Assembly: GCA_024696725.1 (NCBI GenBank)
Contig: JAILGO010000122.1
Coordinates: forward strand, 1 to 7,664
Reading direction: 5' to 3'
Length of the DNA stretch: 7,664 nucleotides
From: Eubacterium sp.
GTDB lineage: Bacteria > Bacillota > Clostridia > Oscillospirales > Acutalibacteraceae
In this document: positions 1 through 6,777 of the stretch, one piece after another
Numbering within the stretch: the stretch's first letter is position 1
Layout: every line of letters begins with the position of its first letter
Program-made: the position numbers and the translations under genes
The notes under the pieces: model-generated
Told to the model about the DNA's origin: nothing
What the model saw: the letters and a program-made list of their open reading frames with translations, nothing else
Databases searched by the model: none

Positions 1-2694
1 AACGACGGTGTATTTTCCGTTTAAAAGAGTAATTGTGTAGCAGTCGTTAGCGGCAGTTACGGTGATGTCGTATTCGCCAGCCGTGTTAATATCAGCGTTT
101 GTTTCAAGCTTAATTCCGAGTTCGTCGCCGTCAACGTATCCACCCGTAAGCTTATAAGTAAGGTCTTTGAGCGCGCTGCCGCGGTAGCTCTTTTGGTTGT
201 CGGCGGTGATTGTAACTTCCGCAGGAGCAATGGTGAAGTCAGCCGTTACGGTTTCGGTTTCGTAAATACCGCCCGCTGCTATTTCCGCCTTAACGGTGTA
301 TTCGCCGGGCTTAGTCGGACTGTCCTTTGAATACTTGCTGTCGTCGGCGTCCTTTGCCTTATAGAAGTATTCAACCCTGCCGCCGCCGTTGTTGTTTTCA
401 ACCGTCGGTACGTTTGCGGGTGCGCCGTACGTCCAGTCGTCAAGCTTTACAACGGGCTGTAAGCTTGTAAATTCAGCGACATAGGTTATATCATATTTCC
501 AATAATTATAATAATTTCCGCTCTTGTAATTGTAATAACAGTAGTCTCCGTTTGCGTCAGTCGCGGCAAGTCCCGAAGGCAGATTTTCGTCAAAGCCGTA
601 GTACTTGGTTTCCGCGCGGTTATCTTTGGAGTCCCTTACTGTCGGGTCTGACACAGTATTACTTACAACAGTGACCTCATAGTCGCCCGCAAAAAGCTTT
701 GTTGTGTTAGCAAGTGCTTCGGTAACGTCGTCAATACTTGATTGTACCTGAGCGTTATAAGCGTTATCGTAGGAGGATGCAACTGATGTTAACGCCTGCA
801 AATTATAATCGTATTTCTCGCCCGTTCTTGTATCGGTTATGTAAAGAGTACCGAATACGTGCGTCGAGCTTTCGTCAACCGTTGCGTCATAATCCGTGGC
901 ATTTGTGTATTTCCAGATTGCCTTAACTTTAACGGAATCGTTGACCGCAATGGTTTCTTCGGGAGCCTTAAGCTCGTCGCCAACCTGCCACTTATAGAAG
1001 GTTCTGCCGTCCTTAACGAAGGTGCAGGCGGGAAGCGCGTAGGTAAATTCCGTGTAATCGGAATGGGGAGCCATTGTATTCGATGCGCCGTTGCCATTAA
1101 AGCTTACGGCTTCCCAATAGTGAATTGTTGCGGTTATGAGTTTATCGTTGTTGTTTCCGATATTATCGGACAGAGTTTCCCATTCGCTCTTTGTTCCGCC
1201 GTAATACACGTCTTTAAGCAATGAACATTCATAGAATGCGTGATGTTCAATACTGCTTACGTCTTTATGTATTACAACTGCTCTAATGTCGTTTTCATAA
1301 GCAAACGAGGCTTCCCCGATAGTCGTTACAAACACGGGAACGGTAAAGCTTGCCGCGGTTCTGCCGCCCGGATACTGAAGAAGAACGGTTTTATCCTTGT
1401 TATACAGTAAGCCGTCATCGGCGCTGTAATTCGGGTTATCTGCATCAACTGTAATTGAAGCTAATGACTCGCACGAATAAAACGGAGCTGCGCCTATTGT
1501 TGTAACGTCTTTGGGAATATTAACGCTTTGAAGCGAATTGCAAAAACCGAACGCAGCGGAGCCGATTGTTGTTACGCTTTCCGGAATAGTGATTGCGGAG
1601 AGCTTTTCGCAATTGCTAAACGTACCGGCGCCGATTGTTTCAAGCTTGGCGGGAAGGGTTATTGATTCAAGTTCGTAACAATTCACGAAGCTGAATTCTC
1701 CGATTTCGGTAATACTGTCGGGCAGAGTCAGGTTATCCAGCCCTGTGCAATTATCAAAAGCATAATCGCCCAATGATGTTACCGTGTCCGGAAGTGTAAA
1801 CGGCTTTAAGCTATTACAATCAAATAACAGAGCATTACCGATGCGCGTTATACCGTCACCAACGGTAATCGTTTCAATAGTATCGCTATTATAAAACGGC
1901 GATTTATTATCACTCCAGTTATAATCCCACGTTGCGCCCGTGCCGGAAAGCGTAAGCGTTTCACCGTCAATCAAATAGAAAACATTATCGCCGCACTTGC
2001 CCGACCGACAGTTATAATGCCATGCTGCGTCTGTAAGCCATCTGTTACCCGAGCTGCTGATTGTCATATTGCTTTTATCAGCTTCGCTTCCGTAATAATA
2101 AACGCCGGTCAGGGAGCCACAGTTTGAAAAAGCGTCTTCCCCGACGCTCGTAACGCTTTTGGGAATAACAACGTATTTTAAACTATAACAAAGAAGGAAA
2201 GCATTTGACTCTATACTTGTTACTCCGTCCGGAATGATTATGCTTTTCAGCGACTGACAGTTAGTGAATGCGTGTGCTCCGATATGTCTGACGCTGCTTG
2301 GGAGCGTAATGCTCTCTATTTTGTAAAAAAAGGTAAGAGCGTATTTGCCGATTTTTGTTAACCCCTCGGGGAGCGATATGCTTTCGACATTATAGCAGCA
2401 ATTGAACAGATAATCCCCTAAGCCCGTAATACCGCTTTCCACAATGATGTTTTTAATATCTTCGTTTTCATAGAACGGGGAATTACACTCCGGGTCTGCC
2501 TCAATATCAGAAGTATAATCCCATGTGTCGCCCGTTCCGGAAAGCGTAAGCGCGCCACTTGCGCTGTCAAAGTTCCAGTAAACGTTGTTGCCGCACCGCC
2601 CGCTTGAATCAAGCGCAAACGCGGAAAACGGCATTACCGAAAAAGCGGAAAACGCCATAATGAGTGATAATAAGATTGATAAAGCTTTTTTCAT
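1..2694 (-). CDS. Secreted BspA-type leucine-rich-repeat surface protein, N-terminal 898 residues (3' end outside window)
   Basis: The reading frame is open from the ATG at 2694 to the window edge, giving 898 codons and no stop. Residues 1-27 form a signal peptide (MKK, hydrophobic core, cleavage near SAFA), so the protein is exported. A first cassette (about 33-229) opens with a GRCGNNVYW/LTLSGTG motif and carries about five BspA-type LRRs (SIxLPxxVTxIGxxAFxNC). A second cassette (about 231-527) repeats the plan with GKCGDNVFY and more LRRs, including the typical VDADNPNYS...LLYNKDKTVLLQYPGG loop near 416-443. Residues about 530-596 (SFNGNGAS...AIWK) resemble Listeria-Bacteroides/InlB-type repeat domains. 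Residues 598-745 are unassigned and tyrosine-rich near 719-738. About 749-835 is an Ig-like module (DDWTYGAP...PGEYTV...DFTIAPAE), and from 836 an MBG-type domain begins. By family knowledge the role is adhesion or glycan/protein binding; the ligand is unknown. Cell-wall anchor signals, if any, lie beyond the window. Confidence 0.93.
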   Translation of the reverse strand, partial: MKKALSILLSLIMAFSAFSVMPFSAFALDSSGRCGNNVYWNFDSASGALTLSGTGDTWDYTSDIEADPECNSPFYENEDIKNIIVESGITGLGDYLFNCCYNVESISLPEGLTKIGKYALTFFYKIESITLPSSVRHIGAHAFTNCQSLKSIIIPDGVTSIESNAFLLCYSLKYVVIPKSVTSVGEDAFSNCGSLTGVYYYGSEADKSNMTISSSGNRWLTDAAWHYNCRSGKCGDNVFYLIDGETLTLSGTGATWDYNWSDNKSPFYNSDTIETITVGDGITRIGNALLFDCNSLKPFTLPDTVTSLGDYAFDNCTGLDNLTLPDSITEIGEFSFVNCYELESITLPAKLETIGAGTFSNCEKLSAITIPESVTTIGSAAFGFCNSLQSVNIPKDVTTIGAAPFYSCESLASITVDADNPNYSADDGLLYNKDKTVLLQYPGGRTAASFTVPVFVTTIGEASFAYENDIRAVVIHKDVSSIEHHAFYECSLLKDVYYGGTKSEWETLSDNIGNNNDKLITATIHYWEAVSFNGNGASNTMAPHSDYTEFTYALPACTFVKDGRTFYKWQVGDELKAPEETIAVNDSVKVKAIWKYTNATDYDATVDESSTHVFGTLYITDTRTGEKYDYNLQALTSVASSYDNAYNAQVQSSIDDVTEALANTTKLFAGDYEVTVVSNTVSDPTVRDSKDNRAETKYYGFDENLPSGLAATDANGDYCYYNYKSGNYYNYWKYDITYVAEFTSLQPVVKLDDWTYGAPANVPTVENNNGGGRVEYFYKAKDADDSKYSKDSPTKPGEYTVKAEIAAGGIYETETVTADFTIAPAEVTITADNQKSYRGSALKDLTYKLTGGYVDGDELGIKLETNADINTAGEYDITVTAANDCYTITLLNGKYTVV
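1920..1958 (-). repeat. Direct DNA repeat, copy 2, start of second LRR cassette
   Basis: This 39-base stretch matches 2514-2552 at 35 of 39 positions by eye. It encodes the LTLSGTGATWDY motif that opens the second LRR cassette of the surface protein. Nucleotide-level similarity higher than in the surrounding LRRs suggests cassette duplication or gene conversion (inference). Confidence 0.75.
2514..2552 (-). repeat. Direct DNA repeat, copy 1, start of first LRR cassette
   Basis: Partner of the repeat at 1920-1958, with four mismatches in 39 bases. It encodes LTLSGTGDTWDY, the conserved entry motif of the first LRR cassette. The two copies are 594 bases apart, a multiple of three, so recombination between them would delete or add one in-frame cassette. 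Confidence 0.75.
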
Positions 2695-2703
2695 AGTATC
2701 AAT

Positions 2704-2709
2704 TCCTTT
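2704..2709 (-). promoter_or_regulatory. Ribosome binding site of the BspA-like gene
   Basis: On the minus strand AAAGGA lies 9 bases before the ATG at 2694. It supports that ATG, which is also followed directly by a signal peptide. Confidence 0.75.
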
Positions 2710-2737
2710 CAAAAAAGAATAGAGTTACGCTGATTAT

Positions 2738-2766
2738 AATATATCACAAATAGAATTAATTGTAAA
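2738..2766 (-). promoter_or_regulatory. Sigma-A-type promoter of the BspA-like gene
   Basis: On the minus strand a -35 box TTTACA (2761-2766) is followed after 17 bases by a -10 box TATATT (2738-2743). A perfect TATAAT follows at 2733-2738 but has no good -35 at the right distance. Transcription should start near 2730, leaving a leader of about 35 bases. The -35 box overlaps the U-tract of the PAP2 terminator, so the surface protein gene probably has its own transcript. Assigned by consensus only. Confidence 0.6.
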
Positions 2767-2797
2767 TAAAAAGTACAGCCGTGGTCATCGGCTGTAC
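2763..2797 (-). terminator. Rho-independent terminator of the anSME-PAP2 unit
   Basis: A perfect 9-base-pair stem (GTACAGCCG at 2773-2781 with CGGCTGTAC at 2789-2797) has a 7-base loop. On the minus strand it is followed at once by TTTTTATTTAC. It lies 28 bases after the PAP2 stop codon and separates that transcript from the BspA-like gene downstream. On the plus strand the hairpin has no U-run, so termination is directed to the minus strand. Confidence 0.88.
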
Positions 2798-2825
2798 GGT
2801 TATTCGGATATTTTCCCGCCCGATG

Positions 2826-3839
2826 TTATCGGTTCTTTGAAAAAAGGCTTTTTATGTTTTCACCTTTAAAAATGAAAATCTCTCTTGAGAGCATCATTAA
2901 AACGAACGAAAAGGTTCCGCCCATAAGAACGTCGCTCATAAAATGCGCGCCGACAACGATTCTGCTCACCGCAACAAGACCCGTAAATACAACGGGAATG
3001 AACCAGAAAAGCGCGCGCACGCTCCTTTTCTTCGGGCAGAGAGTTGAATTAAGCATAATCAGCGCGTATGAGATTCCCGCCGCGCCCGTGTGACCGCTCG
3101 GGAAGGACTTGTTAGCGTCGGTATGGCCGAAAACCGACATCATAAGCTCGTCGCTGACGCTGTGTCCCTTTAATTCGTACCACCTTGAAAACGTGGCGAA
3201 GCCTATCGCGGGGTCGTCGGGCTTTACGTTCATAGCGCGGAAGCGGAGCCTTCCGAAGATGTCTTTAAAGCCGAGATTTATCGCGATAGTAGAAACCGCG
3301 GCAAATACGATAGTCGCAACGGCAAACTTTAAAAGCGCTCTGATTGAAGCGTCGGAAAAGTTATTAACCGCGAGAATTCCGAGCACCGCAAAAAGCACTC
3401 CGAAAAAAAGATATGTAAGATGAAGGAAGGCGCCCGAGGTGAGCTGAGCGTCGCTTCCGTAGAGAATATGCGGCTTAAGGCGGTTAAACACAATCAAACA
3501 AAAGACGTAACCCGGTGCGACCGAGAAAGCGCCCGACACTGCCATAAGAACCGCCCTTTTCGCTTTTTCGCAAAAACGAAGCGCGTAAACGAAAATTATA
3601 TCAATGGAAAAAGCAAGCATTATCTCGACGGGGCTGTCGCCGATTATTTCAAAGAACGCTCCGAAGGTATTATTTGTATCGTATTCGCCGGGAGCAAGTA
3701 TACCATTCGTCAGCAGTCGGCTTATTTCAAGGTCATAGAAGGTTGCAATAAGAAGCAACGCGACAAACACTGCGCAGAAAAGCGCAAGACCTGTTATTAC
3801 CCTCTTTTTTTGAGCCATGGTTTTTTCTCCGTTTTTCAT
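2826..3839 (-). CDS. PAP2-family integral membrane phosphatase
   Basis: The 337-residue product has about seven or eight hydrophobic segments (about 14-34, 71-90, 96-118, 136-158, 170-189, 253-265, 277-292, 304-316) and belongs in the membrane. All three PAP2/vanadium-haloperoxidase motifs are visible: KDIFGRLR (K192, R199; the usual following Pro is Phe200), PSGH (247-250) and SR-x5-H-x3-D (S292, R293, H299, D303). H299 should be the nucleophile and H250 the acid/base. The family removes phosphate from lipid phosphates such as phosphatidate or undecaprenyl pyrophosphate; the substrate here cannot be told. It starts 20 bases after anSME, in the same direction, so it is probably co-transcribed, and a terminator follows. 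A second Met (residue 8, codon at 3816-3818) has an equally good ribosome binding site, so the start is ambiguous by 7 residues. Confidence 0.92.
   Translation of the reverse strand: MKNGEKTMAQKKRVITGLALFCAVFVALLLIATFYDLEISRLLTNGILAPGEYDTNNTFGAFFEIIGDSPVEIMLAFSIDIIFVYALRFCEKAKRAVLMAVSGAFSVAPGYVFCLIVFNRLKPHILYGSDAQLTSGAFLHLTYLFFGVLFAVLGILAVNNFSDASIRALLKFAVATIVFAAVSTIAINLGFKDIFGRLRFRAMNVKPDDPAIGFATFSRWYELKGHSVSDELMMSVFGHTDANKSFPSGHTGAAGISYALIMLNSTLCPKKRSVRALFWFIPVVFTGLVAVSRIVVGAHFMSDVLMGGTFSFVLMMLSREIFIFKGENIKSLFSKNR
3827..3830 (-). promoter_or_regulatory. Second Shine-Dalgarno of the PAP2 gene (for the internal Met8 start)
   Basis: Minus-strand GGAG lies 8 bases before the internal ATG at 3816-3818 (MAQKKR). 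It sits inside the first seven codons of the longer reading frame. It competes with, or replaces, the upstream site at 3848-3851. Confidence 0.5.
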
Positions 3840-3847
3840 ATACTTAT

Positions 3848-3851
3848 CTCC
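3848..3851 (-). promoter_or_regulatory. First Shine-Dalgarno of the PAP2 gene
   Basis: Minus-strand GGAG lies 8 bases before the ATG at 3837-3839, within the 20-base gap after the anSME stop. Sequence and spacing match the second site at 3827-3830, so the two starts cannot be separated by this signal. Confidence 0.6.
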
Positions 3852-3859
3852 GATTGGAA

Positions 3860-4927
3860 TTATTTATTATTAACGGCAGCCGCAATTCGCAGCATACGCC
3901 CGGCGGCATAACCGAAAAAGCCTTTATATGCAACGCAGTATTTATTCTTAATATAACCGTCCGTTCTGTCCCTTCTGCAGCCGCCGCGGCACAGTGCATA
4001 ATACTCGCAGTCCTTACAATGTCCGTGAATCAGCAGAGACTGCTCAATGAAGGCTTTTTGCTTTTCATTCATTTCAAACGGGTTTTCGTCGGAAATATTA
4101 CCGAGCTTATACTCCTCTCTGCAATAGAAATCGCAGGGATAAAGCGAGCCGTCAGCCTCAAGCGCAAAGTAATTTCCGCACACGCCGCACATCGCGCAGC
4201 TTTCGGGCTGTTCGCCCGTCAGAATACCGATATAATTATCAATATGACGGATTGAAACATAGTTACCGTTTATATAATCCGCGTACCATAAATCGAAGGA
4301 TTTTTTCAAAAACTCCTCATAGCTTTCAGCTGAGAGCGAAATCCCGTTTACGTCGTCGACATAAGGAATAAACTGCAAAAAGCCGAAGCCGTGCTTTTTA
4401 AAATATTTATAGGTGCTTTCGACGTCCCCTGCGTTTTCGTTATCTATAACGCTCAGAATATTAAAATCGACCTTATGCTTTTTAAGAACGGATATTGCGG
4501 TAAGCACGCGGGGCAGAACGCTCTCGCCGTTTTCGGCAAGGCGGTAGCGGTCGTTAGTCCTTCTGTTACCGTCAAGTGAAACGCCGATTAAAAAATTGTT
4601 TTCTTTAAAAAAGGCAGCGAATTCAGCGTCTATCAGCAAGCCGTTAGTCTGTAATGAAAAACTGACGGGCGCTTTTATTTTCTCCTTAACCGACTTAACG
4701 AAATACTTAAAAAAGTCAAGTCCGGCAAGTGTAGGCTCGCCGCCCTGAAATATAACTGAAAGAGCCGACGGCTGATACTCAATAATTCTTTGTATCAGCA
4801 AGTCAACCGTTTCTTTTTTCATTATTCTGTTTTCCCGTTCGGCGCTCGCAGCTTTATAAAAGCAATATTTACAGTTCATATTGCAAAGTCCCGCGGCGGG
4901 CTTAACAAGTAAGGTAAGACTATTCAT
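3860..4927 (-). CDS. Anaerobic sulfatase-maturating enzyme (radical SAM/SPASM, anSME)
   Basis: The enzyme oxidises the active-site Cys (or Ser) of a sulfatase to C-alpha-formylglycine without oxygen, using S-adenosylmethionine, in the cytoplasm. The 355-residue protein is close to the usual length of about 370. The radical SAM cluster motif CNMNCKYC gives C15, C19 and C22. QGGEPTLAG (61-69) is the glycine-rich SAM-binding strand, and SLQTNG (91-96) and GVSLDG (115-120) are typical of the family. The SPASM part carries C244, C247, C250, C265, C269, C304, C307, C313, C317 and C331, enough for two auxiliary 4Fe-4S clusters. D266, right after C265, matches the position of the proposed catalytic base in characterised anSMEs. 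The sulfatase lying divergently 74 bases away is its obvious client. Its ribosome binding site is weak (AAGAAG, about 7 bases before ATG). Other peptide-modifying SPASM enzymes are the main alternative, but the neighbour makes anSME much likelier. Confidence 0.93.
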   Translation of the reverse strand: MNSLTLLVKPAAGLCNMNCKYCFYKAASAERENRIMKKETVDLLIQRIIEYQPSALSVIFQGGEPTLAGLDFFKYFVKSVKEKIKAPVSFSLQTNGLLIDAEFAAFFKENNFLIGVSLDGNRRTNDRYRLAENGESVLPRVLTAISVLKKHKVDFNILSVIDNENAGDVESTYKYFKKHGFGFLQFIPYVDDVNGISLSAESYEEFLKKSFDLWYADYINGNYVSIRHIDNYIGILTGEQPESCAMCGVCGNYFALEADGSLYPCDFYCREEYKLGNISDENPFEMNEKQKAFIEQSLLIHGHCKDCEYYALCRGGCRRDRTDGYIKNKYCVAYKGFFGYAAGRMLRIAAAVNNK

Positions 4928-4940
4928 AACACACTTCTTA

Positions 4941-4968
4941 TTGACTTAGGCTTCAACAACAGTATAAT
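4941..4968 (+). promoter_or_regulatory. Promoter of the sulfatase gene
   Basis: TTGACT (4941-4946) is followed after 16 bases by a perfect TATAAT (4963-4968). Transcription should start near 4975, giving a leader of about 27 bases. It overlaps the oppositely directed anSME promoter, so RNA polymerase can hardly occupy both at once. I see no clear operator palindrome beside it. Confidence 0.72.
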
Positions 4969-4989
4969 ATAATTATAAAAATAAATCAA
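4961..4989 (-). promoter_or_regulatory. Promoter of the anSME-PAP2 unit, overlapping the sulfatase promoter
   Basis: On the minus strand a -35 box TTGATT (4984-4989) is followed after exactly 17 bases by TATACT (4961-4966). Transcription should start near 4954, giving a leader of about 27 bases before the ATG at 4927. The -10 box shares four bases with the -10 box of the divergent sulfatase promoter. Consensus-based call. Confidence 0.65.
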
Positions 4990-4990
4990 T

Positions 4991-4994
4991 GAGG
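4991..4994 (+). promoter_or_regulatory. Ribosome binding site of the sulfatase gene
   Basis: GAGG lies 7 bases before the ATG at 5002, in an otherwise AT-rich leader. It fixes the sulfatase start and so supports the absence of a signal peptide. Confidence 0.75.
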
Positions 4995-5001
4995 TATTAT
5001 T

Positions 5002-6330
5002 ATGGATAAGCCTAATGTAGTTATTATTCTGACTGACGACCAGGGCTATGCCGATTTAGGCTGTATGGGCTCTAAAGAGCTTAAGACTCCGCACCTTGAC
5101 TCACTTGCCGAAAACGGTATAAAATTCAATTCTATGTATTCCGCTTCGCCCGTATGCTCTCCGTCAAGAGCGGCGCTTCTTACGGGAAGATACCCCGGTA
5201 ACGCGGGAGTAAGGGCAATCCTCGCAGGTCACCGCAGGGCAAGCGGTCTGACTCCCGAGGTTCCGACTCTTGCGACAGCGCTGAAAAAAGAGGGGTACGT
5301 AACGGGACTTTGCGGCAAATGGCATTTAGGTCTTAAGGACGAGTGCAGACCGAATTCAAACGGATTCGACGAATTCAGCGGTTTTCTCGCCGGTTGTCTT
5401 GACTACTACTCACATATTTTCTACTACGGAATGGCCGACGGCGGCTCCGACCCGACTCACGATTTATGGGAAAACGGCGACGAGGTTTACGCTAACGGCG
5501 AATACCTTACCGAGCGTATTACAGGAAAGAGCGTCGATTTTATCAAAAGACATAAGGACGAGCCGTTCTTCCTCTTTGTTTCGTACAACGCTCCGCACTA
5601 TCCTATGCACGCGCCGGAAAAATATATTAACCGCTTCCCCGACCTTCCGTGGGACAGAAGGATTATGGCGGCAATGCTGAGCGCCGTAGACGACGGCGTC
5701 GGAGAAATAACCGAAACGCTGAAAAGCCTCGGACTTTTCGACAACACGATTATTTATTTTCAAAGCGATAACGGTCCCTCAAGGGAAAGCCGTAACTGGC
5801 TCGACGGCACCGCGGACCCGTATTACGGCGGTACAACGGGAAAATTTACCGGACATAAATTCAGCCTTTTCGAAGGCGGAATACGCGTTCCCGCATTACT
5901 TTCGTGGGGCGATAAAGTACCGCGCAAAGCCGTAGACACGCCGCATATCGCAACGGACATCTTCCCGACGGTTTTAGAAGCCTGCGGAGGAAAGCCGGGC
6001 GAATACAGCATTGACGGCAAAAGCCTTATTCCTCTTATTAACGGTATGGACGACTGCGCTCACGAATACCTTTTCTGGGAAATGGAGGAGCAGACGGCGG
6101 TCAGATATAAGGACTATAAGCTCGTCCTCAACGGCAGGCTGACCGAAAACGACGGAGTCCGCGCTCCCGTATGGCTGTCCGACCTCAGCAAAGACGTAGG
6201 CGAAAAAACGAATTTAGCGAACGAAAAGTCCGCTCTTTGCGAAAGCCTTAAGTCCGCGGCGCTTGAATGGCGAAAAGAAATCGAGGACAGGTGGGAAAGA
6301 GAATTCGCAGATAACTACGCTCTTACTTAA
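5002..6330 (+). CDS. Cys-type formylglycine-dependent sulfatase (S1 family), cytoplasmic
   Basis: The enzyme hydrolyses sulfate esters, probably on a sugar; the substrate is not readable from sequence. At 442 residues it is of ordinary length. The signature CSPSRAALLTGR (52-63) contains C52, which must become formylglycine, and R56. Metal ligands are TDD (D12, D13) and SDNG (D256, N257). Other active-site positions are GKWHLG (K106, H108), H199 in APHYP and K286 in the GHKFSLFEGG stretch. The N-terminus begins directly with the core strand (KPNVVIILTDD), so there is no signal peptide and the protein should stay in the cytoplasm, where anSME also is. This suggests desulfation of imported sulfated mono- or oligosaccharides. 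It is encoded alone, with its own promoter and terminator, and back to back with anSME. The family resembles arylsulfatase A/GalNAc-6-sulfatase-like enzymes, but the subfamily is open. Confidence 0.95.
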   Translation: MDKPNVVIILTDDQGYADLGCMGSKELKTPHLDSLAENGIKFNSMYSASPVCSPSRAALLTGRYPGNAGVRAILAGHRRASGLTPEVPTLATALKKEGYVTGLCGKWHLGLKDECRPNSNGFDEFSGFLAGCLDYYSHIFYYGMADGGSDPTHDLWENGDEVYANGEYLTERITGKSVDFIKRHKDEPFFLFVSYNAPHYPMHAPEKYINRFPDLPWDRRIMAAMLSAVDDGVGEITETLKSLGLFDNTIIYFQSDNGPSRESRNWLDGTADPYYGGTTGKFTGHKFSLFEGGIRVPALLSWGDKVPRKAVDTPHIATDIFPTVLEACGGKPGEYSIDGKSLIPLINGMDDCAHEYLFWEMEEQTAVRYKDYKLVLNGRLTENDGVRAPVWLSDLSKDVGEKTNLANEKSALCESLKSAALEWRKEIEDRWEREFADNYALT

Positions 6331-6341
6331 AAGCAATAATT

Positions 6342-6390
6342 AAATCCCCCAAAGCCGCAAGGACGCGGTTTCGGGGGATTTTTATATTTT
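6342..6390 (+). terminator. Strong terminator after the sulfatase, possibly bidirectional
   Basis: The outer stem AAATCCCCC (6342-6350) pairs with GGGGGATTT (6373-6381). An inner stem GCCGC/GCGGT closes a six-base loop, with an A-C mismatch and a G-T pair between. On the plus strand TTTTTATATTTT follows. It starts 12 bases after the sulfatase stop. Read on the minus strand, the same hairpin lies 14 bases after the ferredoxin stop and is followed by a weaker, mixed T-rich stretch. It therefore probably also serves that convergent operon. Confidence 0.88.
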
Positions 6391-6394
6391 CCCG

Positions 6395-6775
6395 TTATTC
6401 GTATTCAACCTCGATTGCTTCGAATTTGCACTTAGCGGCGCATACGCCGCACTTAAAGCACTTATCCTGATTGATTTCAAAGGGCTCTTTAATCACGCCC
6501 GTCGGAGCGCCCGCCTTACAGGCTCTTGAGCAGAGCGAGCAGCCCTTGCACTTTTCGGGGATAATAGTAACCTTTTTTATCCGTTTATATCCCTCGGGCG
6601 CGATAATAGCGTCGTTAGGACAGATACGCGAGCATTGGGCGCACTCTACGCACTTCGCTTCGTCAATCTCATAGCGGGAGGCGTCGTCCGTCGCCGCGCT
6701 TATTGAACCGAACAGACAGGTGAACGCGCAGGCGCCGCAGCCGACGCATCTTGTTTCGTCAATTCTAAAAGCCAT
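6395..6775 (-). CDS. Four-cluster 4Fe-4S ferredoxin-like electron-transfer protein
   Basis: The 126-residue protein has 16 cysteines, all in four CxxCxxCxxxC motifs: C10/13/16/20, C42/45/48/52, C76/79/82/86 and C106/109/112/116. By ferredoxin rules this predicts four 4Fe-4S clusters in two paired domains. Only C52 is followed by the usual proline. There is no signal peptide or membrane segment, so it is cytoplasmic. It is the last gene of the AOR-MoaD-like operon, starting two bases after the MoaD-like stop, and is most likely the electron partner of the AOR, as iron-sulfur proteins are in other AOR-family operons. The frame is also open upstream to an ATG at 6808, but that start lies inside the MoaD-like gene. 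The ATG at 6775 has a strong Shine-Dalgarno and begins right at the domain. Specific redox partner: inference. Confidence 0.92.
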   Translation of the reverse strand: MAFRIDETRCVGCGACAFTCLFGSISAATDDASRYEIDEAKCVECAQCSRICPNDAIIAPEGYKRIKKVTIIPEKCKGCSLCSRACKAGAPTGVIKEPFEINQDKCFKCGVCAAKCKFEAIEVEYE

Positions 6776-6777
6776 AA

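Noticed and set aside
738..1224. Plus- and minus-strand open frames of 62-121 codons inside the surface protein gene
   Set aside because: They are shadows of the long minus-strand frame, with no ribosome binding site and low-complexity, non-protein-like composition.
1200..2500. Regular repeats considered as a CRISPR array or satellite
   Set aside because: Units are about 66-69 bases, degenerate at DNA level and in frame, and encode BspA-type LRRs.
2773..2797. Perfect inverted repeat considered as an operator for the BspA-like gene
   Set aside because: It is followed directly by a T-run on the minus strand and sits just after the PAP2 stop, which fits a terminator better; it also lies upstream of the -35 box.
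2854..4579. Plus-strand open frames opposite the PAP2 and anSME genes (up to 163 codons)
   Set aside because: The minus strand encodes proteins with complete family motifs; the plus-strand frames show no domains or start signals.
4928..5001. Possible riboswitch or regulatory RNA leader between the divergent genes
   Set aside because: Predicted leaders are only about 27 bases and AT-rich, too short for a known riboswitch fold.
5464..6020. Minus-strand open frames opposite the sulfatase
   Set aside because: Antisense shadows of a conserved enzyme, without a ribosome binding site.
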